A stretch of 64,000 nt of DNA, from the NCBI GenBank assembly GCA_963827705.1, contig CAWHBN010000022.1:186001-250000 (forward strand), written 5' to 3'. Shown piece after piece: positions 35,858 to 43,417 of the stretch. The translations under genes and the position numbers were made by a program. The first letter of the stretch is position 1. Each line of letters begins with the position of its first letter. This stretch comes from JACDAN01 sp963827705 (GTDB lineage: Bacteria > Actinomycetota > Thermoleophilia > Gaiellales > Gaiellaceae). The notes beneath the pieces were generated by a model. It ran no database searches and had not been told where the DNA came from. It saw only the letters and a program-made list of their open reading frames with translations.

Positions 35858-36022
35858 GAGGGCTCGCCGAAATACCGGCTGTGCCGCCAGGCCGCGCTGC
35901 TCGCCCTCAGGCCGCGTCCTCAGTCGCACCCGTATCTCATTCGATACGGGCGCTCCCTGCGTCCTTGCCTGGGAACGAGCATCGCGCCCTGGCAACGAGC
36001 GATATTCCGGCGAACCCTCCTA
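35855..36022. repeat. 168-bp near-palindromic element filling a convergent intergenic gap
   Basis: The whole interval is an imperfect inverted repeat with arms of about 80 bases. The outer 20+ bases match closely (TAGGAGGG-Y-TCGCCG and AATA-Y-CG on both arms), the middle parts match with small indels (CGCG-TGCTCG, CCC-AGG), and the centre is a perfect 8-bp stem CCCGTATC/GATACGGG around 35929-35950. The TAG at each end is the stop codon of the convergent genes on either side. It could be a MITE-like element or a strong bidirectional terminator. Confidence 0.75.
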
Positions 36023-37397
36023 GGCATTCGCGCCGCGCAGGCAGTCCGCGTAGTACCGGCCGGCCAGGAACCGCCGGCAGTCGGCCCGCTTCGCTTCCGG
36101 GGAGCTGTGTTTGACGGCGACGATCGAGCCGATCCCGTACGCACAGTAGGACCGGTGTGCGGGCTTCGCCAGCTGGCAGAGGCGGGCAGCGCCGAGGTCG
36201 GACGGATTGGTGTTGAGGATGTCGCGCACCGCGCCGAAGATGCACTCCTCTTCCCCGCTGCCGGCATTTGCGCACAGATCCCGCGCCTTGGCGGGATCCT
36301 GACGCGAGTTTCCTGACGCATCGCGTCCGTACGACTGGAAGCACAGCTCGACGAAGCCTGGCTCGCTCTTTCGGCACCAATCGGCGGTCTTCTTCCAGTC
36401 CCAACCGACGCTCGGGAGGATCCGCGATGTGACGAGCAGGTAGCAGTACGTCTTGTCCGAATGCGACACGATCCCGCACGGGTAGAGCAGGTCATCCTTT
36501 TTCAGCCACGGCGAGGTGATCCCGTAGGAAGACTGCTGGTTCTCCATGAAGACGCCGCCGCTGCACGAGACGCGGTCGAAGTCGGTGCCGAGCCGGTGGC
36601 AGAGGCGCAACGCGCCGGGCAGGTCGTACAGCGTGTAGAGCATCAGCCCGTGGCCGAGCCCGTGGACGCACTGGTAGTAGACGAATGAGCTGGAGGTGCT
36701 CTTTGTCTGGTCGCAGACCGTTCGTGCGACCGAGGCGACCTCGGTCTTCGGGACGCCTGCGAGCTTCCACTCCAGGAGGCCGTGGTAGTAGCCGGACGCG
36801 CAGATCCCGTTCCCCTCGGCGAGCGCCTTGCCGACGTTCCCGTCGTAGTGCTGGAGCGAGGCGGCGCCGATCGTGTGCGCGATCCGGTGACAGTCGGCCG
36901 CGACGGCATCGTCGCTGAGCTTTTCCGCGAAGAGTGCGAGTGCCGGTTTCGGGCCTTCGCGGTAGGCGATGTTTCCGAATGCCTGCCGACGGCAGTCGGC
37001 GTCGAGACATCCCTCGAGCCGCTCGGTGTTCGGCTTGAACGGCTTGATCTTGGAGACGGCGGCCGCTGCCTGGCCTTGCTTCCCGCCTGAGACGAATGTC
37101 GCGACGTCGCGGATCTCCTGGTCGCTCAGGTCGCCCTCGAACGACGGCATCGCGCCGCCTCCGCTCTTCACCTTGGCGACGACCTCGTCGAATGACGGAC
37201 TTCGCGTCGTCGAGGTTCGGCCCGACGGATCCGCTCGACCCGGCGGCGTCCAGCGTGTGGCAGCCGCCGCACCCGGCGTCGGCGAAGACCTTCGCGCCGG
37301 GCTCGCTCGACTCGGAGCCGGAGTCGCCGTCCCCGCCGCACCCCGCGAGGAGCCCGATGCATGCAATTGCTGTCAGTACGAAGAGCCTGGCTCGCAT
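36020..37397 (-). pseudogene. cytochrome c lipoprotein with large Cys-pair repeat domain, frameshifted
   Basis: From the ATG at 37397 a lipobox (GLLAGC) and one heme motif CGGCH (near residue 43) open the protein. The frame breaks near 37195 and continues as PSFDEVVAKVKSGGGAMPSFEGDLS, which is the rest of the cytochrome c fold with its axial Met. After that come about 330 residues with some 20 Cys. One segment reads YYQCVHGLGHGLMLY, another CHRIAHTIG. The C-terminal half is a string of Cys pairs spaced about 12-15 residues apart. I do not recognise this domain. A single base error would restore one gene of about 458 residues. Confidence 0.72.
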
Positions 37398-37432
37398 CGC
37401 GCCAAGAGTAGTGGGGATACCCTGACGCCTCG

Positions 37433-38077
37433 ATGGCGGGATGCTGCTCCCGGCAGGGATACGACAGTTTCTTCACCGAGAAGATCGCAAGGCGTGACGC
37501 GCGCTCCTACCGGCGGCGTGGTCTCGACCCCAATGCCCGGCGGATCGCCGGTTTCGTCGCGCGCCGTGGGGTCGCCGGCAGCGTGCTCGACGTCGGAGGT
37601 GGGAACGGGGTGCTCGGCCTCGAGCTCTTGAAGGCCGGCGCGGAGCGAGCGATCACCGTCGAGCTCTCCTCGTCGTACGACGCGACGGCGACGGAGCTCG
37701 CGCGGGAGGCCGGAGTCCAGGACCGGGTGGAGCGGCGGGTCGTCGACTTCGCGGACGCCGCCGAGGAGTTTCCGGAAGCCGATGTCGTCGTCATGCACCG
37801 TGTCGTCTGCTGCTACCCGGACGGCGAGGCGCTCGTTGCGGCCGCCGCCGACCGAGCGCGCCGCCTCCTCGCGTTCAGCTTTCCCCGCCGAAGCTGGTGG
37901 ACACGGGTCGGGGCGTCGGCCGTCAACGCTTACCTTGCTGCGCGCTCCATGGAGTACCGCTCCTTCATCCACCGCCCCGACCGGCTGTTCGCGGCCGCGG
38001 AAAGCGCCGGTCTCACCGCGGCGTGGGCGTACGACGGCGCGCTCTGGCGCCTCGTCGGCTTCGAGCGCCCGACCTAG
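37433..38077 (+). CDS. class I SAM-dependent methyltransferase
   Basis: 214 residues. The N-terminus has a Cys-Cys start and YDSFFTEKIARRDARSYRRRGLDPNAR; SVLDVGGGNGVLGLELLKAGA binds SAM; VVMHRVVCCYPDGEAL follows motif II and the tail GLTAAWAYDGALWRLVGFERP is typical. The start region resembles BchM-like and related small-molecule methyltransferases. The substrate is not visible in the sequence. Divergent from the cytochrome gene with a 35-bp gap and just upstream of sufS. Confidence 0.75.
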   Translation: MAGCCSRQGYDSFFTEKIARRDARSYRRRGLDPNARRIAGFVARRGVAGSVLDVGGGNGVLGLELLKAGAERAITVELSSSYDATATELAREAGVQDRVERRVVDFADAAEEFPEADVVVMHRVVCCYPDGEALVAAAADRARRLLAFSFPRRSWWTRVGASAVNAYLAARSMEYRSFIHRPDRLFAAAESAGLTAAWAYDGALWRLVGFERPT

Positions 38078-38106
38078 GCCTCCACCCCCGGGGCTACCAT
38101 GGCCCC

Positions 38107-39351
38107 ATGGCCGTCGAGGCGCGCACGAAGCTCGACGCGCAGAAGCTGCGCGCCGACTTCCCGATCCTCCAGCAGGAGATCAACGGCAAGCCGCTCGCGT
38201 ATCTCGACTCCGCCGTGACGGCGCAGAAGCCTCGGCAGATGCTGGAGGCGATGACCCATTTCTACGAGACCTCGTACGGAAACGTCCACCGCGGCGTCTA
38301 TGCGCTGGCAGAGCGGTCGACGGAGGCGTTCGAGGGCGCGCGCGACCGGATCGCGAAGTTCGTCAACGCGCCTTCCTCGCGGGAGCTGATCTTCACGCGG
38401 AACGCCACGGAGAGCCTCAACCTCGTCGCCTACGCGTACGGGCTCGCGAGGCTCGGGCCGGGAGATGTCGTCGTCGTCACCGAGCTCGAGCACCACTCCA
38501 ACTTCGTGCCGTGGCAGTACGTCGCCAAGCGGACAGGCGCGTCGTTCCGGATGGTGCGCCTGACCGACAGCGGTGAGCTCGACCTGGATGGGCTCGACGA
38601 GCTCACGCGCGACGGCGAGCTCAAGGTCGTCGCCGCCAACCTCGTCTCCAATGCGCTCGGGACCGTGAATCCCGTCGAGAAGCTGACGGCGTGGGCCCAC
38701 GAGCACGGCGCGGTCACCGTCGTCGACGCCGCGCAGGCGGCGCCACACCGGCAGATCGACGTTCAGGCGCTCGGGTGCGATTTCCTCGCGTTCTCCGCGC
38801 ACAAGCTCTGCGGACCGAGCGGTGTCGGTGCTCTCTGGGGCCGCCGCGAGCTGCTCGAGTCGATGGAGCCGTTCAACCTCGGCGGCCACATGATCCGCAA
38901 GGTGCAGTTCGAGGAGACCACCTGGGGCGATCTCCCGCACAAGTTCGAGGCAGGGACGTCGCCGATCGCCGAAGCCGTCGGGTTCGGCGCGGCGATCGAC
39001 TACCTGAACGGGATCGGGCTCGACGCGATCGAGCAGCACGAGCACGACCTCGTCGCCTACGCGCTCGACCGCCTCGGCGACGTGCCGGGGATCCAGCTGT
39101 ACGGGCCGGCGCCTGAGAAACGGGCCGGGATCGTCTCGTTCAACATGGAGGGCATCCACCCACACGACGTCGCGCAGGTCCTGGACTGGGAGGGCGTCGC
39201 GATCCGCGCGGGCCACCACTGCTGCCAGCCGTTGATGGCCAGGCTCGGCGTCGCAGCGACGAATCGCGCGAGCTTCTACCTCTACACCGTCCAGGACGAT
39301 GTCGATCGCCTCCACGACGGGCTCCTCCGCGCGCGAAAGGTGTTCGGCTAG
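38107..39351 (+). CDS. sufS: cysteine desulfurase SufS
   Basis: 414-residue PLP enzyme that mobilises sulfur from cysteine. DFPILQQEINGKPLAYLDSAVTAQKPRQ opens it, TRNATESLNLVAY, VVVTELEHHSNFVPWQ, DAAQAAPH, the PLP lysine in SAHKLCGPSGVG and the active-site Cys in RAGHHCCQPLM are all present. The ATG at 38107 starts a normal-length SufS; longer upstream readings run through the methyltransferase in another frame. Second SUF half, 30 nt after the methyltransferase. Confidence 0.96.
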   Translation: MAVEARTKLDAQKLRADFPILQQEINGKPLAYLDSAVTAQKPRQMLEAMTHFYETSYGNVHRGVYALAERSTEAFEGARDRIAKFVNAPSSRELIFTRNATESLNLVAYAYGLARLGPGDVVVVTELEHHSNFVPWQYVAKRTGASFRMVRLTDSGELDLDGLDELTRDGELKVVAANLVSNALGTVNPVEKLTAWAHEHGAVTVVDAAQAAPHRQIDVQALGCDFLAFSAHKLCGPSGVGALWGRRELLESMEPFNLGGHMIRKVQFEETTWGDLPHKFEAGTSPIAEAVGFGAAIDYLNGIGLDAIEQHEHDLVAYALDRLGDVPGIQLYGPAPEKRAGIVSFNMEGIHPHDVAQVLDWEGVAIRAGHHCCQPLMARLGVAATNRASFYLYTVQDDVDRLHDGLLRARKVFG

Positions 39352-39361
39352 CCTCCTTTCC

Positions 39362-39790
39362 GTGGAAGACCTGTACAGAGAGGTCATCCTCGACCACTAC
39401 AAGAACCCCCGGGGACACGGGGTGATCGAGGATGCCGACGCGCAGGCCGAGGGCCTGAACCCGCTTTGCGGCGACGAGGTCGCGATCTACGTTGCCTTCG
39501 GCGCGGACGGCGAGACGATCGACGAGGTCAAGTTCTCCGGCCGCGGTTGCGCGATCAGCCAGGCGGCGACGTCGATGCTGATGGAGATGGTCGAGGGTCG
39601 GACCGCGACAGAGATCGCAGAGCTCTCGAAGGACGAGCTGCTCGAAGAGATCGGAATCCCGTTGACGCCCATCCGGCTCAAGTGCGCGCTGCTCGGGCTC
39701 GGGGTCCTCAAGGTCGCGCTGCATCGGGCGAAGGGCACCCCGCTCCCCGCGGAGTGGGCTGGGCTGGACGACCAGTTCAAGGTTTCGTAG
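39362..39790 (+). CDS. sufU: SufU sulfur-transfer protein
   Basis: 142 residues. DLYREVILDHYKNPRG starts it. The three Cys and Asp of the zinc/sulfur-transfer site are in NPLCGDEV, GRGCAISQAA and RLKCALLGLG. It takes persulfide from SufS. The GTG at 39362 was chosen as the closest start to the conserved block; it lies 10 nt after sufS. Confidence 0.94.
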   Translation: MEDLYREVILDHYKNPRGHGVIEDADAQAEGLNPLCGDEVAIYVAFGADGETIDEVKFSGRGCAISQAATSMLMEMVEGRTATEIAELSKDELLEEIGIPLTPIRLKCALLGLGVLKVALHRAKGTPLPAEWAGLDDQFKVS

Positions 39791-39796
39791 ACCGGC

Positions 39797-40108
39797 TTGG
39801 CGCTGGTCACCGTCGCGCCGCTCGACGAGTTCCCGCCCGGCAGTGTCAAGATCGTCCACGTCGGCCAAGTCGCGGTAGGCGTCTACAACCTGGGCGGAAA
39901 GCTCTGCGCGATCGAGGACCGCTGCTCGCACGACGACGGGCCGCTCGCGGAGGGTGAGCACGACCCCGACCGCGGCGTCGTGATCTGTCCGCGCCACGGT
40001 TCCGAGTTCGACATCTGCTCGGGCCGGCCGCTCTCCCTTCCCGCGTACCAACCGGTGGAGACGTTTCCCGTCGTGGTGGAGGATGGCGTGGTGAAGGTGG
40101 ACGTCTGA
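39797..40108 (+). CDS. Rieske-type ferredoxin
   Basis: 103 residues with the Rieske 2Fe-2S ligands CSHDDGPL (Cys, His) and CPRHGSEFD (Cys, His). It resembles the small ferredoxin subunit of ring-hydroxylating or nitrite-reductase systems, and similar genes follow sufU in many actinobacteria. The start is TTG at 39797, 6 nt after sufU. It probably serves electron transfer or cluster maturation. Confidence 0.9.
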   Translation: MALVTVAPLDEFPPGSVKIVHVGQVAVGVYNLGGKLCAIEDRCSHDDGPLAEGEHDPDRGVVICPRHGSEFDICSGRPLSLPAYQPVETFPVVVEDGVVKVDV

Positions 40109-40719
40109 TGCTCGACGACCGGGTTCGGGCGGTGCTGAAGCGGCTCGAGGCGGAGGACGCCGCGGAGCGCGAGCAGGGTGTCTCTCGGGAGCTTCGCTCC
40201 AGGCAGGTCGCGAGGACGACGGGGCAGTTCCTTTTCGACCTGGTCGCGCCCCAGACCGACTGCGAGGTCCTGGAGATCGGAGGATCGCGCGGCTACTCGA
40301 CGATCTGGCTCGCCGCCGGCCTCCGCTACTTCGGCGGGCGGATCCTCTCGCTGGAGGCCGACCCGTTGAAGGCCGAGGCCTGGCGGGCCAACATCGCCGA
40401 GGCGGGTCTGGAAGAGATAGCCGAGCTGATCGAAGGTGACGCGTTCGAGACGCTTCCGAAGATCGACGACGTCTTCGACATCGTCTTCATCGATGCCGAG
40501 AAGGACGACTACGAGCGGCTCTTCGAGCTCGCCCGGCCCAAGGTCGAGCCCGGTGGCCTCTTCGTGGCCGACAACGTCCTCTCCCACGAGGAGACGCTGG
40601 GCGCGTACTCGCGAGCGCGCCAGGCGGACCCCACGCTCGAGTCCGTCACCGTCCCGCTCGACCGGGGGCTCGAGCTCAGCGTCGTGCTCCAGCCGGATAC
40701 TCCCCCGGTGGGGGGCTGA
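40108..40719 (+). CDS. O-methyltransferase (caffeoyl-CoA type)
   Basis: 203 residues of the class I O-methyltransferase family. CEVLEIGGSRGYSTIWLA is the SAM motif; ILSLEADPLKAEAWRANIAEAGL and DIVFIDAEKDDYERLFELARPKVEPGG carry the metal-binding Asp. It starts in a TGATG overlap with the Rieske gene, and ends the SUF-linked operon. The substrate is unknown. Confidence 0.82.
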   Translation: MLDDRVRAVLKRLEAEDAAEREQGVSRELRSRQVARTTGQFLFDLVAPQTDCEVLEIGGSRGYSTIWLAAGLRYFGGRILSLEADPLKAEAWRANIAEAGLEEIAELIEGDAFETLPKIDDVFDIVFIDAEKDDYERLFELARPKVEPGGLFVADNVLSHEETLGAYSRARQADPTLESVTVPLDRGLELSVVLQPDTPPVGG

Positions 40720-40777
40720 CCGACCTCCTCCCTCTCCGCTACATTTCGGCTTACCGCGGAAAGGAGGTGGTCCGGTA

Positions 40778-40819
40778 GTGAAATCTTCAAGTACGGGCAG
40801 TGGAGGTACCAGCGGGTAG
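40778..40819 (+). CDS. leader peptide of the ABC-F gene
   Basis: 13-residue ORF, MKSSSTGSGGTSG, from a GTG 10 nt after an exceptionally strong Shine-Dalgarno. Its 3' end overlaps one strand of the leader's long-range helix, so translation or stalling would change RNA folding. Rich in Ser, Gly and Thr codons. No homology can be claimed for so short a peptide. Confidence 0.55.
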   Translation: MKSSSTGSGGTSG

Positions 40820-40941
40820 GGGCGTGTCCCCGAGACCTGTAGGGAACCGCCTAGCCAGCGTGGGGGACGTCGCGCTACGCGCCACCGGCATCCAGCCGAG
40901 TAGGTAAGCGCCTCTACCAAATCCACCGCTGGTATCGGATC

Positions 40942-40975
40942 GGGGGCCGCTGGAAACAGCGGCCCCCATCTTTTT
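40942..40975 (+). terminator. intrinsic terminator just before the ABC-F start
   Basis: Perfect 11-bp stem GGGGGCCGCTG/CAGCGGCCCCC with a GAAA tetraloop, followed by ATCTTTTT. The T run abuts the GGAG ribosome-binding site of the gene starting at 40985, so read-through is required for expression. Confidence 0.9.
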
Positions 40976-40984
40976 GGAGCAGCC

Positions 40985-42865
40985 ATGGCAGTCGTGATCG
41001 CAAATCAGCTCCGCAAGGAGTTCGCGGGAGACCCGCTCTTCGACGGCGTCTCGTTCAAGGTCGAACGCCGAGACCGGCTCTCGCTCGCCGGCCCCAACGG
41101 GGCCGGCAAGACGACGCTGCTCCGGATGCTCGCGCGCGAGCTGCCGGTGGAGGGCGGCGAGCTCGTGTTCTCCAAAGGCACGCGCGTCGCGCTGCACGAC
41201 CAGCGCCCGCCGCTCGAGCAGGGGCTGACCCTGCGCGAGTACGTCCTCTCCGGCGCCTCCGACTTGATCGCGCTGGAGGAGGAGCTGCGGACGCTCGAGC
41301 AGGCGATGGCAGGCGGCGACCACGACCAGGCGACGCTCGGGCGCTACGCCGACGCCCAGGCGCGGCTCGAGCACGCGGGCGGCTACGCCTGGCGCGACCG
41401 GACGGCCGGCGTCGTGCGGGGCCTGGGCTTCACGGATGCTGACCTCGACCGCCTCCTGGACACGTTCTCGGGCGGCGAGCTGACGCGCGCGTCGCTGGCA
41501 CGCTCCCTGGCCGGCGACCCGGATCTCCTGCTCCTGGACGAGCCGACGAACCACCTGGACGTCGAGAGCATCGAGTGGCTCGAGCGCGAGCTTCAGTCCC
41601 TCGACGCCGCCGTGATCCTCGTCGCGCACGACCGTTGGTTCCTCGAGGCGGTGACGAACGGCGTGCTCGAGCTCTCGGGCGGCCGCTCGCTCTACTTCAA
41701 GGGGCCGTGGCACCAGTGGCGGCGCGAGAAGGTTGCTCGCGCGCTGCACGCGCAGAAGGCTCTCGACCGCCTGGAAGGCGACATCGCGCGCCTCGAGCGC
41801 TTCGTGGAGCGCTTCCGGTACAAGAAGACCAAGGCGAAGCAGGCCCAGGCGAAGCTGACGCACATCGGCCGGCTGGAGGAGGAGCGCGGCGGTCAGGCCG
41901 AGACGCTCGACCGCCTGACGACGAGGAAGCGGTCGATGGGCTTCGACTTCTTGAAGCCGGCCCGAAGCGGCCGGACCGTGGTCGAGGCTGCCGGCCTCGA
42001 CGTCAAGGCAGGCGACAAGGAGCTCCTCGACGGGGTCGACTTCGCGCTCGAGCGCGCCGAGCACGTCGCACTGGTCGGCCCTAACGGCTCGGGGAAGACG
42101 ACGCTGCTGGAGACGATGCTCGGCCGCCGCGACGCGGCCGCCGGGACGGTGCGGCTCGGGCACGGCGTCGAGGCCGCGTACTTCTCGCAGCAGGAGCTGG
42201 AGCTGGACGAGCGAGGGACCGTGCTCGACTGCGTCCAGGGCTCGACGGGGCTGCCGCGCCAATCGGCGCAGAACCTCCTCGGTCGCTTCCTCTTCTCCGG
42301 CTGGGACGAGCAGTCGAAGCCGGTGACAGTTCTCTCGGGCGGTGAGCGCCGCCGGCTCGCTCTGGCGATCGTGGTCGCCTCGGGCGCGAACTTCCTGGTG
42401 CTCGACGAGCCGACGAACCACCTCGACCTCGAGAGCCGCGAGGCGCTGGAGGCCGCGCTCGAAGCCTTCCCCGGGACCGTGCTGCTCGTCTCGCACGATC
42501 GCGCGCTGCTCGACGCCGTCGCCCAACGGACGATGGCGATCGAGGACCATGGCCTGCGCTCCTACGAGGGTGGCTGGGCTGAGCTCGTCCGTCGCCGTGA
42601 GGAGGTCGCGAAAGCCGCCGAGCCGCCGGCGCCGAAGGTCACGAAGAAACCGAAAACGGTCTCCACGAAGCCGACCGGCCCGACCGCCCTTCAGGTCGTC
42701 GAGGCGGACATCGCGAAGCAGGAGGAGCGCGTCGCCGAGCTCGAGCGCGAGCTCGCGAACGACTGGGGCAACGCGGATCTTCTCCGCCGGCATCGCGGTG
42801 CGCGCGACGAGCTCCAGGCGCTGCTCGCCCGGTGGGAGCGCCTGTTCGAATCCTCAGGCGTCTAG
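40985..42865 (+). CDS. ABC-F ATPase (ribosome-associated)
   Basis: 626 residues with two ABC cassettes and no membrane domain. Walker A motifs are GPNGAGKTT and GPNGSGKTT; signatures are FSGGELTRASLA and LSGGERRRLALA; Walker B LLLLDEPTNHLD and FLVLDEPTNHLD. An interdomain linker (about 240-310) is basic and helical, and the C-terminus has a coiled coil (EERVAELERELAND). ABC-F proteins act on the ribosomal E site, either in translation control or in antibiotic protection. The attenuator-like leader favours an inducible, antibiotic- or stress-linked role. It ends convergent with, and overlapping by 12 nt, the ANTAR regulator. Confidence 0.9.
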   Translation: MAVVIANQLRKEFAGDPLFDGVSFKVERRDRLSLAGPNGAGKTTLLRMLARELPVEGGELVFSKGTRVALHDQRPPLEQGLTLREYVLSGASDLIALEEELRTLEQAMAGGDHDQATLGRYADAQARLEHAGGYAWRDRTAGVVRGLGFTDADLDRLLDTFSGGELTRASLARSLAGDPDLLLLDEPTNHLDVESIEWLERELQSLDAAVILVAHDRWFLEAVTNGVLELSGGRSLYFKGPWHQWRREKVARALHAQKALDRLEGDIARLERFVERFRYKKTKAKQAQAKLTHIGRLEEERGGQAETLDRLTTRKRSMGFDFLKPARSGRTVVEAAGLDVKAGDKELLDGVDFALERAEHVALVGPNGSGKTTLLETMLGRRDAAAGTVRLGHGVEAAYFSQQELELDERGTVLDCVQGSTGLPRQSAQNLLGRFLFSGWDEQSKPVTVLSGGERRRLALAIVVASGANFLVLDEPTNHLDLESREALEAALEAFPGTVLLVSHDRALLDAVAQRTMAIEDHGLRSYEGGWAELVRRREEVAKAAEPPAPKVTKKPKTVSTKPTGPTALQVVEADIAKQEERVAELERELANDWGNADLLRRHRGARDELQALLARWERLFESSGV

Positions 42866-43417
42866 CGCGATCAGGGCTTCGGCCACGACTTTCAGGGGCT
42901 TCCCGGAGAGCTGGCTCGCTTTCCGCAGCCGCTTGAAGGCGTCCTCTTCGGACAAGCCCTCGCGGGCCATCAGCAGCCCTTTGGCGCGCTCGATCGCCTT
43001 GCGGGCGGCAAGCGCCTCGGCGAGCGAATCCGCCTCCTCCCGCAGCGACGCGAGCTCCTCGTGGCGGGCCCGCGCGGTCGCGATTGCCGGGAGCAGATCG
43101 GCCTCGCGGAACGGCTTCACGAGGTAGCCGAACACTCCGGCCTCGACGGCGCGCGACACGAGCTCGTCCTGGCCGTAGGCGGTGAGCATCACGATCGGGA
43201 TCGGCCGCTCCTCGAGGATCGTTCGCGCCGCCTCGATTCCGTCCAGCCGCGGCATCTTCACGTCGAGGATCGCGAGGTCGGGCTCGTGCTCCCGGGCGAG
43301 CTCGACCGCCTCACGCCCGTCGCGCGCCTCGGCGCACACCTCGTGGCCCGACTCCTCCAGCAGGTTGCGGAGATCGAGCCGGATGATCGTCTCGTCCTCG
43401 GCGACCAGGATCCTCAT
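42854..43417 (-). CDS. ANTAR-domain response regulator (RNA-binding antiterminator)
   Basis: 187 residues. The receiver domain has ILVAEDETIIRLDL, phospho-Asp in AILDVKMPRLDG, MLTAYGQ and the lysine in YLVKPF. A coiled coil (HEELASLREEADSLAEAL) leads to the ANTAR domain (RKAIERAKGLLMAREGLSEEDAFKRLRKAS). ANTAR proteins bind paired RNA hairpins and prevent termination. It starts in an ATGA overlap with the histidine kinase. Attenuator leaders in this window are possible targets, though I did not find the canonical dual hexaloop. Confidence 0.92.
   Translation of the reverse strand: MRILVAEDETIIRLDLRNLLEESGHEVCAEARDGREAVELAREHEPDLAILDVKMPRLDGIEAARTILEERPIPIVMLTAYGQDELVSRAVEAGVFGYLVKPFREADLLPAIATARARHEELASLREEADSLAEALAARKAIERAKGLLMAREGLSEEDAFKRLRKASQLSGKPLKVVAEALIALDA

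Larger units (their letters stand above)
40758..40984 (+). promoter_or_regulatory. ABC-F leader: extended Shine-Dalgarno, 13-codon ORF, structured spacer, terminator
   Basis: GAAAGGAGGTGGTCC at 40759-40773 pairs along its whole length with the 3' tail of 16S rRNA (one G-U). It drives a tiny ORF at 40778-40819 coding MKSSSTGSGGTSG. The last codons contain TACCAGCGG (40807-40815), complementary to CCGCTGGTA at 40926-40934. The inner CCAGCGG also matches CCGCTGG in the terminator's 5' arm (40947-40953). That gives mutually exclusive folds directly upstream of an ABC-F gene. This is the plan of ribosome-dependent attenuation. Confidence 0.72.

Noticed and set aside
35855..36022. Insertion sequence
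   Set aside because: No transposase frame exists and the element is only 168 bp; at most it is a miniature inverted-repeat element.
40741..40984. tmRNA or SRP RNA gene
   Set aside because: No tRNA-like ends, no tag-reading frame with resume codon, and no SRP core motif; the terminator before an ABC-F start fits an attenuator better.
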